NCBI RefSeq assembly: GCF_007421815.1
Contig: NZ_VLNT01000008.1
Span: 1-46,943, forward strand
Length of the DNA: 46,943 nt
Direction of reading: 5' to 3'
DNA from: Aeromicrobium piscarium
GTDB lineage: Bacteria > Actinomycetota > Actinomycetes > Propionibacteriales > Nocardioidaceae
The translations under genes were made by a program, and so were the position numbers. The notes beneath the pieces were generated by a model. That model saw nothing but the letters and a program-made list of their open reading frames with translations. It was not told the origin of the DNA and searched no databases. Positions 8,801-16,578 of this stretch are shown here, one piece after another. The stretch's first letter is position 1. Each line of letters starts with the position of its first letter.

Positions 8801-8818
8801 TTTGCCACAACGGCAAAC
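8801..8818. promoter_or_regulatory. Palindromic operator candidate between the regulator and flavoprotein genes
   Basis: The sequence TTTGCCACAACGGCAAAC holds a 6-bp inverted repeat, TTTGCC/GGCAAA, round a 5-base centre. It lies between the divergent XRE-cupin and thioredoxin-reductase-like genes, 8 bases before the regulator start and 39 before the flavoprotein start. It is a natural autoregulatory site; binding is inferred. Confidence 0.55.
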
Positions 8819-8857
8819 ACGCTTGCTGGAAGTCGTCGGGGGGAGCAGGGTGGTGCC

Positions 8858-9787
8858 ATGACTGATTCCTATGACGTCGCCGTCATCGGCGGCGGCCCCG
8901 CCGGTATCGGTGCCGCGACCGCCCTCGGACGTTCCCGACGCTCCGTCCTCGTGATCGACGCCGGCCACCCCCGCAACGCGCCCGCCGAGCACGCCCACAA
9001 TGTCTTCACCCGCGAGGGCACTCCCCCTCGCGAGCTTCTCGCCCTCGGCCGCCAGGACACCGCTCCCTACGACGTGACCTATGTCGACGGCAGTGTCACC
9101 GCGGCGCGCCCTGTCGACGACGGCCTGTCGATCACCGTCGCCTCGGGCGAGGAGTTCATCGTGCGCCGGCTGATTCTCGCGACCGGCGTCACCGACGAGC
9201 TCCCGGCCGTTCCGGGGCTCGCCGACCACTGGGGCACCCAGGTGCTCCATTGCCCGTACTGCCACGGCTGGGAGGTCCGCGACCAACGCATCGTGGTGCT
9301 GGCCACCACCCCCATGGCCGCACACCAGGCCTTCCTCTTCGGCCATCTCGCCGGCGAGCTCACCGTCGTGGGTCCGTCGGTGGACGAGATCGAGGCGGAC
9401 ACCCGGCGGCAGCTGGAGGCGCTCGGATATCGCCTGGTCTCGACCCCCGTCGACCACATCGAGTCCGAGAACGGACGACTGGTGGGGGTCGCGCTGACGG
9501 ACGGGAGCGTCCTGCCTGCCGATGCCGTCACGGTCGCACCCCGATCGGTGGCACGAGCCGATGTCTTCATCGGTCTCGGCGGCGAGCTGGAGGAGCACCC
9601 GATGGGCGGGTTGATCATCCCGAGCGACCCGCTGACGGGCCGTACCCCGGTGGATCGCGTCTGGGTCGCGGGCAATGCCCGGGATCTCTCCGCGATCGTC
9701 GGGCAGTCGCACAACGACGGCGTACGCGTGGGAGCCGGGGTCAACGCGGACCTGGTGATGGCGGACGCTGCCCGCGCCGCCGGATAG
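8858..9787 (+). CDS. Thioredoxin-reductase-like FAD/NAD(P) oxidoreductase
   Basis: A 309-residue two-dinucleotide-fold flavoprotein. The FAD-binding motif is VIGGGPAGIGAATALG (about 9-24). The redox pair is HCPYCHGWE (about 131-139), as in TrxB-like proteins. The second fold, usually NAD(P)-binding, is at about 145-240, and the C-terminal FAD motif is VWVAGNARD. The GGPAG and CPYC motifs support dithiol/disulfide exchange. The NADPH motif GGGDSA of true TrxB is not seen, so a true thioredoxin partner is doubtful; relatives include dithiol oxidases of natural-product pathways. It is divergent from the XRE-cupin regulator. Confidence 0.85.
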   Translation: MTDSYDVAVIGGGPAGIGAATALGRSRRSVLVIDAGHPRNAPAEHAHNVFTREGTPPRELLALGRQDTAPYDVTYVDGSVTAARPVDDGLSITVASGEEFIVRRLILATGVTDELPAVPGLADHWGTQVLHCPYCHGWEVRDQRIVVLATTPMAAHQAFLFGHLAGELTVVGPSVDEIEADTRRQLEALGYRLVSTPVDHIESENGRLVGVALTDGSVLPADAVTVAPRSVARADVFIGLGGELEEHPMGGLIIPSDPLTGRTPVDRVWVAGNARDLSAIVGQSHNDGVRVGAGVNADLVMADAARAAG

Positions 9788-9818
9788 TCCGGCGCCAGGA
9801 ATCGGTCGCCCCGCGGGA

Positions 9819-9869
9819 GCGGTACGTGGTCAACCTCGAACGGCAGCGATGAGGTTCACCACGTACCGC
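9819..9869. terminator. Strong U-less hairpin with adjacent half copy
   Basis: Arms GCGGTACGTGGTCAACCTC (9819-9837) and GAGGTTCACCACGTACCGC (9851-9869) pair at 18 of 19 positions round a 13-base loop. A related half copy, CGTTGATGGCCTACCGCC, follows at 9884-9901. It lies after the flavoprotein gene and before the coiled-coil genes. It belongs with the GCGGT hairpins at 12451, 20926, 33384, 36660 and 46828. Confidence 0.7.
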
Positions 9870-9959
9870 CGCCGAGAGTGAGACGTTGATGGCCTACCGC
9901 CACGGTGGGAGAGAGGTCTCACCTGGACTCTTTTCACCGGAGTGGGAGAATCGGTGACC

Positions 9960-11381
9960 ATGGGGACTCAGCAGCCGACATCGACACCCGCCGGTGAGGC
10001 CGGCGGGGGTGTCGCCGCGCTGCTGCGACGTGCCCAGGAGGTCGCCGATCAGCTGCGCCGCGACGCCGAGGCCGAGGCCGAACGCGCCACCGAGGAGGCG
10101 CACCGCCTCGAAGCCGAGGCCCAGCAGCTGCACGCCGCCGCGCAGGAGGCCCACGACGAGGCCGCAAGCGCGCTCAATCGCGCCCGCGGCCAGTGGGACG
10201 AAGCATCCAAGGACGCTCACGAGCTCCTGCTCGAAGCCAGCGACCAAGCCAGCGTGATGATCAGCACGGCCGAACAGCAACGCGATGAGCTGCTCGGCGA
10301 GGCCCGGGCGGCCGCCGAGACCGAAAGGGCCGAAGCACGCGCCCTCCTCGACCGTCACAGCGAAGAGGCCCGCACCACCCTCGAATCCGCGCGCGCCGAA
10401 GCCGAACGACTCCTCACCGAGGCCACCGACCGGGCTGCCGAGCAGGACACGGCCACCGAGAACCTCGTCGCCACCCGCGAGGCGGAGGCCCAGGCCGCCG
10501 CGGACACCATCACCGACGAGGCCACGCGGCGAGCCACCGAACTCGTCGAGCAGGCCACCGCCGAGGCGACGCAGCTGCGCGAGACCGCCCAGGCCGATAC
10601 CGAGAAGCAACGAGCCCAGGCCGCCCAGGAGCTCGCCGACGCACGCGACCAGGCGACCACTCTCGTCGACGAGGCCCGCGCGGAGGCCGACCGGCTCGTC
10701 ACAGAGGCCGGGGAGCAGATGACCTGGGCGCGCGAGACCGTCGCCTCGCTCCTGCAGACCGCCGAGCTCGAGGTGCAGCGGATCCGGCTGAGCGGCCACC
10801 GCGACGCCGCGGCGGTCGTCCGACGCACCCGCGCGCAGACGCTCGAGGTCGTCCGGCGGCTGCGCCTGCGCCTCGCCGGCCAGATCGCCGATGCCGACCA
10901 TCAGGCCCAGGAGCTCGCGGACGCCGGCCTCGCGGTGCAGCGCGAGGCCGAGCAGCGCGCCGCCTCACTGACCGCCGAGGCGGAACGCCACGCCGCCACG
11001 GTGCGACGCGAGGCCGATGACTACGCCGCCGCCTCCCGGGAGCGCGCCGACCGCCGGCTCGGCGAGGCCGAGTCGGGAGCCAAGATGCTGCGGACCCGGG
11101 TCGCCGAAGAGGTCGTCCGCAAGCAGCGCGAGGCACACGACGAAGTACAGACACGCCGCGAGGAGGCCCATCGCCTGCTCGCATCGGCCCGCCAGGAGGC
11201 CGACGAGCTGCGCAGCGCCGCCCGCACGATGCTCGACGAGGCCCGTGACGAGGTCACCAGCCTGCGCCAGCGTCGCGATCAGATCACGTCCGAGCTCGGT
11301 CAGCTGTCCGGTGTCATCACCGCGCTGAGCGTGCCGGAGCATCCCACCACGACCCCTGAGGAAGACGCCCATGACGCCTGA
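9960..11381 (+). CDS. Long coiled-coil protein, FilP/Scy- or DivIVA-like
   Basis: A 473-residue protein, almost wholly predicted coiled coil: Ala/Glu/Arg/Gln-rich heptads run from about 20 to 455, with a break near 250-290 (SLLQTAELEVQRIRLSGHRD). There is no membrane segment or signal peptide. The C-terminus (QRRDQITSELGQLSGVITAL) resembles the tail of the next gene (QRRDAINAQLSNVRQMLATL), so the two look related. The ATG at 9960 has GGGAGA 10 bases upstream; a GTG at 9942 is possible. It overlaps the next gene by 11 bases. A cytoskeletal or polar-growth scaffold is likely, but the exact family is not certain. Confidence 0.75.
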   Translation: MGTQQPTSTPAGEAGGGVAALLRRAQEVADQLRRDAEAEAERATEEAHRLEAEAQQLHAAAQEAHDEAASALNRARGQWDEASKDAHELLLEASDQASVMISTAEQQRDELLGEARAAAETERAEARALLDRHSEEARTTLESARAEAERLLTEATDRAAEQDTATENLVATREAEAQAAADTITDEATRRATELVEQATAEATQLRETAQADTEKQRAQAAQELADARDQATTLVDEARAEADRLVTEAGEQMTWARETVASLLQTAELEVQRIRLSGHRDAAAVVRRTRAQTLEVVRRLRLRLAGQIADADHQAQELADAGLAVQREAEQRAASLTAEAERHAATVRREADDYAAASRERADRRLGEAESGAKMLRTRVAEEVVRKQREAHDEVQTRREEAHRLLASARQEADELRSAARTMLDEARDEVTSLRQRRDQITSELGQLSGVITALSVPEHPTTTPEEDAHDA

Positions 11382-12414
11382 TTCCCCTTCCGACTTCCGC
11401 ATGGTCCTGCGCGGCTACGAGCCTTCGCAGGTCGACGCCCGGCTCCAGTCGCTCGCCGACGAGGCCGCGATCGCTCGCCGGCGGATCAACGAGCTCACCG
11501 CCTATCTGGAGAAGCTCGAGGCGGAGCGGGAGTCCGAGCGCACCGCCAGCGAGCTGCCCCAGGAACCGCCGAGCTTCGAGCACCTGGGCGCTCGCGTGGG
11601 CCAGATCCTCGCCCTCGCCGAGGAGGAGGCGAGTGAGCTGAAGGAACGCGTCGGCAGCGAGCTCGACGCGCGCCAGGCCGAGATCGAGGGCTCCGCGCAG
11701 CAGATCCGCGACGAGGCCGATCTCTACGCCGAGAAGCGCCGGGCCGATGTGGACGCCGAGGTGGCCCGACTCCTCGAGGACGCCCGCCGCACCGCCGACG
11801 ACCGGATCGATGCCGCCGACCGCGAGGCCGCCGGACGCCTCCAGGAGGCCGAGGCGATCTACGAGAGCCAGCGCGCCAAGGCAGCCAAGGCGGCGGCCGA
11901 CTTCGAGAAGACCCTCGCTGAGCGCCGCGAGGCCGTCGAGGCGGACTTCCAGCAGCAGATGGCCGAGGCCGAGCGTCGCAGCGCGGAGCTGGAGTCGCGG
12001 CTGGAGAAGCGCCAGGCCGAGGCCGATGCCGAGTACCAGGATCGGCTCCGCGAGGCCAACCGGCTCCTCACCGAGGCTCAGCAGCGCGCCGAGCAGATCG
12101 TCGGCGAGGCGAAGACGACGGCCGCCAAGGTGCGGTCGGAGTCCGAGCGCGAGCTGGCGGCGGCATCGCAGCGCCGGGATGCCATCAACGCTCAGCTGTC
12201 CAATGTGCGGCAGATGCTCGCGACCCTGACCGGCGGCAATGTCCAGTTCGCCGACCCGTTCGCGGACGCGGAGGAGGTCGAGACCGAGGGAGTCGTCGAC
12301 GGCGAGACCGACTCCGCGGAGTCCGACGAGACCTCGCAGATCGAGCCGGTCGAGGACGAGGACGCGACCGAGCGCACGCGCGTCATCGACCTCGGCGGCG
12401 ACGACAAGTCCTGA
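11371..12414 (+). CDS. DivIVA-domain coiled-coil protein
   Basis: A 347-residue protein. The N-terminus SDFRMVLRGYEPSQVDARLQ fits the DivIVA/Wag31 domain entry, which senses membrane curvature. A coiled coil occupies about 25-285, followed by a QRRDAINAQLSNVRQMLATL segment and an acidic, disordered tail rich in Asp, Glu and Thr. It is translationally coupled to the coiled-coil gene at 9960 by an 11-base overlap, which suggests the two products act together. It is not the cell-division-cluster DivIVA itself, since no ftsZ, sepF or yggT neighbours are present. Confidence 0.8.
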   Translation: MTPDSPSDFRMVLRGYEPSQVDARLQSLADEAAIARRRINELTAYLEKLEAERESERTASELPQEPPSFEHLGARVGQILALAEEEASELKERVGSELDARQAEIEGSAQQIRDEADLYAEKRRADVDAEVARLLEDARRTADDRIDAADREAAGRLQEAEAIYESQRAKAAKAAADFEKTLAERREAVEADFQQQMAEAERRSAELESRLEKRQAEADAEYQDRLREANRLLTEAQQRAEQIVGEAKTTAAKVRSESERELAAASQRRDAINAQLSNVRQMLATLTGGNVQFADPFADAEEVETEGVVDGETDSAESDETSQIEPVEDEDATERTRVIDLGGDDKS

Positions 12415-12450
12415 GCCGCCGAGCGGTGACTTACGCACGTCTCAGCCCCG

Positions 12451-12507
12451 GGAGCGGTGACTTACGCACGCCTCAACTGTCTTGAGGGGTGCGTAGGTCA
12501 CCGCTCC
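12451..12507. terminator. Bidirectional U-less hairpin between convergent genes
   Basis: GAGCGGTGACTTACGCACG... pairs with ...GTGCGTAGGTCACCGCTC over about 25 bp with few mismatches; the loop is CTGTC. A half copy, GAGCGGTGACTTACGCACGT, precedes it at 12421-12440. It sits between the plus-strand DivIVA-like gene and the minus-strand TauE gene, where a two-way terminator is expected. Confidence 0.75.
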
Positions 12508-12521
12508 CGCTCACGGTCGGG

Positions 12522-13313
12522 TCAGAGCCGCACCAAGGTCCAGATCGCCACGAGGCCGAGCACGACGATGCAGGCTCGCAGCACGGCCGGCGGGAGTCGG
12601 CGACCGACGCGCGCGCCGATCCAGCCACCGACGAGGGAGCCGGCGGCGATCAGCCCGACGGCCGTCCAGTCGATGGGGTGCCTGCCGCCGGTGGACGCCA
12701 CGATGACATAGGTGGTCGCGGCGACGCTGTTGACGGCCATCACGAGGATGTTCTTGAGCGCGTTGTGACGCTGCAGCGTGTCCGGGAGCAGGAGTCCCAG
12801 GATCCCCACCAGCAGGATGCCCTGTGCGGCGGCGAAGTAGCCGCCGTAGACGCCGCAGAGGGCGATCAGCGGGAGCAGGAGCGCCGCGCGCCCCAGGCCG
12901 ATCTCCCGTTCCCCTGGTGGGCGAGGACCACGGCTCCGCACATAGCGCTGGAGCATCGGCTGGGCCACGACCAGCACGAGGGCCAGGACCAGCAGCCACG
13001 GCACGATGGAGACGAACGCGTCCTCGGGCAGGTGGAGCAGCAGCCAGGCTCCGCCCAGCGCGCCGGCGAGGGAGGCCGGCAGGAACAGCGCGACGCGGCG
13101 CCCTTGTCCGGCGAGCTCACGACGGTAGCCGAACGAGCCGGAGATATTGCCCGGGATGAGGCCGACCGCATTGCTCATCGTCGCGGTGACCGGGGGGACG
13201 CCGAAGGCGACGAGCGTGGGGAAGGTGATGAGGGTCCCCGATCCGACGATCGTGTTGATGACCCCGGCGCCGACTCCCGCGAACAGGACCAGCACCATCT
13301 CCACGACGCTCAC
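12522..13313 (-). CDS. TauE/SafE family permease
   Basis: A 263-residue membrane protein with about 8 helices. The N-terminal repeat shows AGVGAGVINTIVGSGTLITF, and the second half shows ALCGVYGGYFAAAQGILLVG, the paired glycine-rich motifs of the TauE/SafE (DUF81) family. Members export or import sulfite, sulfonates or organic acids; the substrate here is unknown. The GTG at 13313 is chosen because it places the first helix at the normal distance; no clear ribosome site is seen, and an ATG at 13298 is possible. It follows cobK by 76 bases in the same direction, so it may be co-transcribed with cobN-F-Q-K. Confidence 0.85.
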   Translation of the reverse strand: MSVVEMVLVLFAGVGAGVINTIVGSGTLITFPTLVAFGVPPVTATMSNAVGLIPGNISGSFGYRRELAGQGRRVALFLPASLAGALGGAWLLLHLPEDAFVSIVPWLLVLALVLVVAQPMLQRYVRSRGPRPPGEREIGLGRAALLLPLIALCGVYGGYFAAAQGILLVGILGLLLPDTLQRHNALKNILVMAVNSVAATTYVIVASTGGRHPIDWTAVGLIAAGSLVGGWIGARVGRRLPPAVLRACIVVLGLVAIWTLVRL

Positions 13314-13389
13314 CGGACGGCACCGATGATCGTGGCGGACCTCCGCCCCTCCCCATGCGTCACCGCAACAGCGTATCTGCCGCGCTTCC

Positions 13390-14142
13390 TCACCCGATGA
13401 GAGCGGTGATCGCTGAGACGGCGCTCGTCGGCTCGGCATGCTCGACGACCTCGCCGGGCGGCCACGGGGACGGTGCACGGCGCACGACCACCACCGCGGC
13501 GCCGCGTTCGGCGGCGACCTCGAGTTTCGGCCACGTGTACGAGCCGCCGGAGTCCTTCGTGACGACGACATCGATGTCGTGCTCGCGCATCAACGCGCGT
13601 TCGCCGTCGAGGGTGTACGGTCCGCGGCTCGGCAGAACCGTCCAGCCGGACGGCACCTGATGGTCGGGCTCGTCAACCACGCGGACCAGCGCCGCGCGGT
13701 CGGCGAGCGGGCCGAGGAAATGGCCGAGGTGGCGGCGGCCGATCGTGAGCATCGGTCGCCGACCCAGTGATGCGGCGGTCGATGCCGCCTCGTCGTGGTC
13801 GGCGACCCAGTGCCAGGTCCCCGCCCCCGGGGCGTCGCTCCATCCGGGACGGGCGAGGCGCACATACGGCAGGTCCTCCGCACGCGCTGCCGCGTAGCCG
13901 TTGCGGGTGATCTGCTCCGCGAACGGATGGGTCGCGTCGAGGACGGCCGCGATGCTCTCAGTGCGCAGGTAGGCGCGCAGGCCGTCGACTCCCCCGAAGC
14001 CGCCGACCCGCACCGGGCCCACCGGCAGGCGAGGCCTCGCGACCCGTCCCGCGAGCGAGGAGAGGAAGGGTGTCCCGGCCTCGTCGAGCAGTCGGGCCGC
14101 CTCCCGCGCCTCACTCGTCCCGCCCAGCACCAGAACCGTCAT
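13390..14142 (-). CDS. cobK: Precorrin-6A reductase
   Basis: A 250-residue NADPH-dependent reductase that converts precorrin-6A to precorrin-6B in the aerobic cobalamin pathway. The N-terminal Rossmann motif is [15 protein letters not shown] (about 4-18). The family segments [14 protein letters not shown] (about 68-81), SRGPYT (about 172-177) and VVTKDSGG (about 191-198) are all present and full length. Its ATG overlaps the stop of a 7-codon mini-ORF that starts on the cobQ stop, so it is coupled to cobQ. It is the fourth cob gene of a riboswitch-led operon. Confidence 0.94.
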   Translation of the reverse strand: MTVLVLGGTSEAREAARLLDEAGTPFLSSLAGRVARPRLPVGPVRVGGFGGVDGLRAYLRTESIAAVLDATHPFAEQITRNGYAAARAEDLPYVRLARPGWSDAPGAGTWHWVADHDEAASTAASLGRRPMLTIGRRHLGHFLGPLADRAALVRVVDEPDHQVPSGWTVLPSRGPYTLDGERALMREHDIDVVVTKDSGGSYTWPKLEVAAERGAAVVVVRRAPSPWPPGEVVEHAEPTSAVSAITALIG

Positions 14143-14162
14143 GCCGTGCCTCGCTCACTCAT
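14139..14162 (-). CDS. 7-codon mini-ORF bridging cobQ and cobK
   Basis: The mini-ORF reads MSERGTA. Its ATG overlaps the cobQ stop (GCATGA), and its TGA overlaps the cobK start (GCATGA). It begins ATGAGTGAGCGAG, close to the ATGAGCGAGCGGAGCGAGCG of the 83-bp arrays at btuC/btuD and cobG/cobH. It looks like the shortest form of the same element. Its role is inferred to be translational coupling. Confidence 0.45.
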   Translation of the reverse strand: MSERGTA

Positions 14163-15640
14163 GCCAGGGTCCGCATCCGTCCCGGTCCGGACGTGGCCAG
14201 ATCGAGGAGGGCATCGAGGTCGAGATGGGACTCGGCGAGGTCGGCGAGCAGGTCGATGCGAGCCTCACGCGCCGTCGCGAAGGAGACGTCCGATGACGGG
14301 AGTTCGCGCCCGGCCCTGCCGGCGACCTCGGTCAGCAGCGCTCGGCGGAATCCGTCGGACTCCAGGCTGCCGTGCCACATCGTGCCCCAGGCGGATCCCG
14401 CGTGGGCGCCGCCGAGGAACTCCTCGCCGCCCTGCACGGTGACCCGCCCGTGATGGATCTCGTACCCGGACACCTCGTGACCGAGAGCCTCTCCCACCGG
14501 GAGCCGCAGGACCTTCTCGGCCTCGAACCGCGTCTCGACATCGAGCAGTCCGAGTCCCTCGACTCGTGCCCCAGGGTCGCCTTCGACACCGGCCTCGTCG
14601 GTGATCGACCGCCCGAGCATCTGGAAGCCCCCGCAGATCCCGAGCACCGCTCCCCCACGGCGAGCATGGCTGACGATGGGCGTGTCGAGGCCGCGGGCGC
14701 GGAGCCAGGCCAGGTCGCCGATGGTCGTGCGGGTGCCGGGCAGGACGATGAGGTCGGCATCGTCGAGACCCTGTGCATCGCTCACGAAACGCACGTCCAC
14801 ACCGGGTTCGAGGGCGAGCGCGTCGACATCGGTGAAGTTGCTGACCCGCGGGAGGCGGACGACGGCGACCCGCAAAGGATCGGAGCTGCGCTGATCGCGA
14901 CGGCTCTCCAGGTCCAGGGCATCCTCGGAGTCCAGCCACAGTCCGGCGTCCCACGGCAGCGTGCCGTAGACGCGGCGGCCCGTGCGCTCCTCGATGGCGT
15001 CCAGGCCCGGGCGCAGCAGACGCTCGTCGCCGCGGAACTTGTTGACCACGAAACCGGCGACGAGGGCCTGGTCGGCGGCGTCGAGCAGCGCGACGGTGCC
15101 GTAGAAGGCCGCGAACACGCCACCGCGGTCGATATCGCCGACCACCACGACGGGCATCCGGGCGTGCTGAGCGAGGCCCATGTTGACGTAGTCGCTGGCG
15201 CGCAGGTTGATCTCGGTGGGGCTGCCCGCACCCTCGGCGATCACGAGGTCGTAGCGGCTCGCGAGGTCGTCGAAGGCATCGTGGGCGAGGGTGGCCAGGT
15301 GGCGCCGGCCCCGGGCGAAGTCCATCGAGGAGATGGTGCCGGCGGGCTTGCCCATCGCCACAACATGGCTGCGGCGGTCGCTGCCGGGTTTGAGCAGCAC
15401 GGGATTCATGGCGGGCTCGGGGCGGGCCCGGGCGGCGAGCGCCTGGATCCACTGCGCGCGGCCGATCTCGGCGGTCGTGCCCGCCTCGTCGGCGCACACC
15501 ATCGAGTTATTGGACATGTTCTGCGCCTTGTACGGCGCAACCCGGATGCCGCGCCGGGCATAGGCGCGGCAGAGTGCGGTGGTGACGACCGACTTGCCCG
15601 CGTCCGAGGTCGTCCCCGCGACCAGCAGTCGCGCGCTCAT
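14159..15640 (-). CDS. cobQ: Cobyric acid synthase, glutamine-hydrolysing
   Basis: A 493-residue enzyme that amidates four side chains (b, d, e, g) of adenosylcobyrinic acid a,c-diamide, using glutamine and ATP. The N-terminal dethiobiotin-synthetase-like ATPase has GTTSDAGKSVVTTALCR (about 9-25) and PYKAQNMSNNS (about 36-46). The C-terminal class I glutamine amidotransferase has the catalytic cysteine in VLGICGGFQMLG (Cys about 334) and a late histidine near GYEIHHGRV. Length is normal. It follows cobF across a 94-base gap that holds a palindromic repeat. Confidence 0.96.
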   Translation of the reverse strand: MSARLLVAGTTSDAGKSVVTTALCRAYARRGIRVAPYKAQNMSNNSMVCADEAGTTAEIGRAQWIQALAARARPEPAMNPVLLKPGSDRRSHVVAMGKPAGTISSMDFARGRRHLATLAHDAFDDLASRYDLVIAEGAGSPTEINLRASDYVNMGLAQHARMPVVVVGDIDRGGVFAAFYGTVALLDAADQALVAGFVVNKFRGDERLLRPGLDAIEERTGRRVYGTLPWDAGLWLDSEDALDLESRRDQRSSDPLRVAVVRLPRVSNFTDVDALALEPGVDVRFVSDAQGLDDADLIVLPGTRTTIGDLAWLRARGLDTPIVSHARRGGAVLGICGGFQMLGRSITDEAGVEGDPGARVEGLGLLDVETRFEAEKVLRLPVGEALGHEVSGYEIHHGRVTVQGGEEFLGGAHAGSAWGTMWHGSLESDGFRRALLTEVAGRAGRELPSSDVSFATAREARIDLLADLAESHLDLDALLDLATSGPGRMRTLA

Positions 15641-15665
15641 CGCATTCCACCCCCTCCCGCAAGGA

Positions 15666-15719
15666 ACGGAAGATGTGATTCCGCGGTTGCCAGAGCGACC
15701 ACCGAATCACATCCTCCGT
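15666..15719. repeat. GCCATAGC-core palindrome, copy A (between cobF and cobQ)
   Basis: Outer arms ACGGAAGATGTGATTC (15666-15681) and GAATCACATCCTCCGT (15704-15719) match at 15 of 16 positions. Inside is a second hairpin, GGTTGCCAGAGCGACC. The same two-level design with a GGTCGCCATAGCGACC-like centre appears at 16507, 38797 and 38862. It is a repeat family of about 54 bp, here inside an operon. Confidence 0.7.
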
Positions 15720-15734
15720 TGCCCGCGTCTAACC

Positions 15735-16484
15735 TCATGAGGGTTTCCGCAGGAGGGCGAGGTCCATGATCCAGCCGGCCTCGTCCTTGACCCGGTCGCG
15801 GGCAGCGCGGATGTCGGGAAGCACCTCGGCGACCGTCCCGTGGGCGAGCGCCTCGTGAGCGGTTCCGAGGTTGGCGCCCCACCAGACCGTCCAGTCGCTC
15901 AGCGCGGCGAAGGAGTCGATCGAGGACAGCAGCATCGCGGCGATATTGCCCTCGCCGCGTTCGACGGCCTCGGACAGCTTGCGGCCGGTGGTCAGGTGCA
16001 GCGGCCGGCCGATCTCGTGCAGCACGATGGCGTGCCGGGCGGCGAGCAGTTGCAGACTCGAGACGCCGGGGATCACGTCGACATCGAGGGATCGGTCCGC
16101 CGCCACGCGATCGAGGATACGCAGAGTGGAGTCGTAGAAGGCGGGGTCGCCCCAGACGAGGATCGCGACATCGCCATCGGCCTCATCGAGAGCGATGGCG
16201 AAGCGCTCGGCTCGTGCGGCGTGCCAGTCAGCGACGGCTCGCTGGTAGGCGGCCTCGTCGCCGGCCACCCGAGCGCTGCGGTCCCGTTCAGGGTCTCGGA
16301 CGGTGAGCATCGGCGGCGGGTCGGGGACGTGGCGCGCGATGATCGCCTCACGGGCGGCGACGAGCGGGTCGTCCTCGCGTTTCTCGACGACGAGATAGGC
16401 CGAGACCGATCGCAGCGTTTCAACCGCCTCGACCGTCAGCTGATCGACGCCCCCCGGCCCGATCCCCACGACCCGCACCCTCAT
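15735..16484 (-). CDS. cobF: Precorrin-6A synthase (deacetylating)
   Basis: A 249-residue SAM-dependent methyltransferase of the tetrapyrrole family. It methylates C-1 of precorrin-5 and removes the acetyl group, the aerobic-pathway counterpart of CbiD chemistry. The N-terminal loop is VVGIGPGGVDQLTVEAV (about 4-20). The central WGDPAFYDST (about 110-119) and IPGVSSLQLLAARH (about 136-149) motifs match CobF rather than other Cob methyltransferases. Its presence marks the oxygen-dependent route. It sits between cobN and cobQ, each gap holding a GCCATAGC-core palindrome. Confidence 0.94.
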   Translation of the reverse strand: MRVRVVGIGPGGVDQLTVEAVETLRSVSAYLVVEKREDDPLVAAREAIIARHVPDPPPMLTVRDPERDRSARVAGDEAAYQRAVADWHAARAERFAIALDEADGDVAILVWGDPAFYDSTLRILDRVAADRSLDVDVIPGVSSLQLLAARHAIVLHEIGRPLHLTTGRKLSEAVERGEGNIAAMLLSSIDSFAALSDWTVWWGANLGTAHEALAHGTVAEVLPDIRAARDRVKDEAGWIMDLALLRKPS

Positions 16485-16506
16485 CGCACACCCCCGGTCG
16501 CGACGG

Positions 16507-16560
16507 ACGCGAGATGTGCTTCGGTGGTCGTCATAGCAACCACAGAGTCACATCCTGCGT
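16507..16560. repeat. GCCATAGC-core palindrome, copy B (between cobN and cobF)
   Basis: Outer arms ACGCGAGATGTGCTTC (16507-16522) and GAGTCACATCCTGCGT (16545-16560) pair imperfectly. The inner hairpin is GGTCGTCATAGCAACC. It aligns base for base with copy A at 15666 in both the GATGTG outer arm and the centre. It lies 18 bases past the cobN stop. Confidence 0.7.
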
Positions 16561-16578
16561 CTCGTCCCCGCGCTTCGG

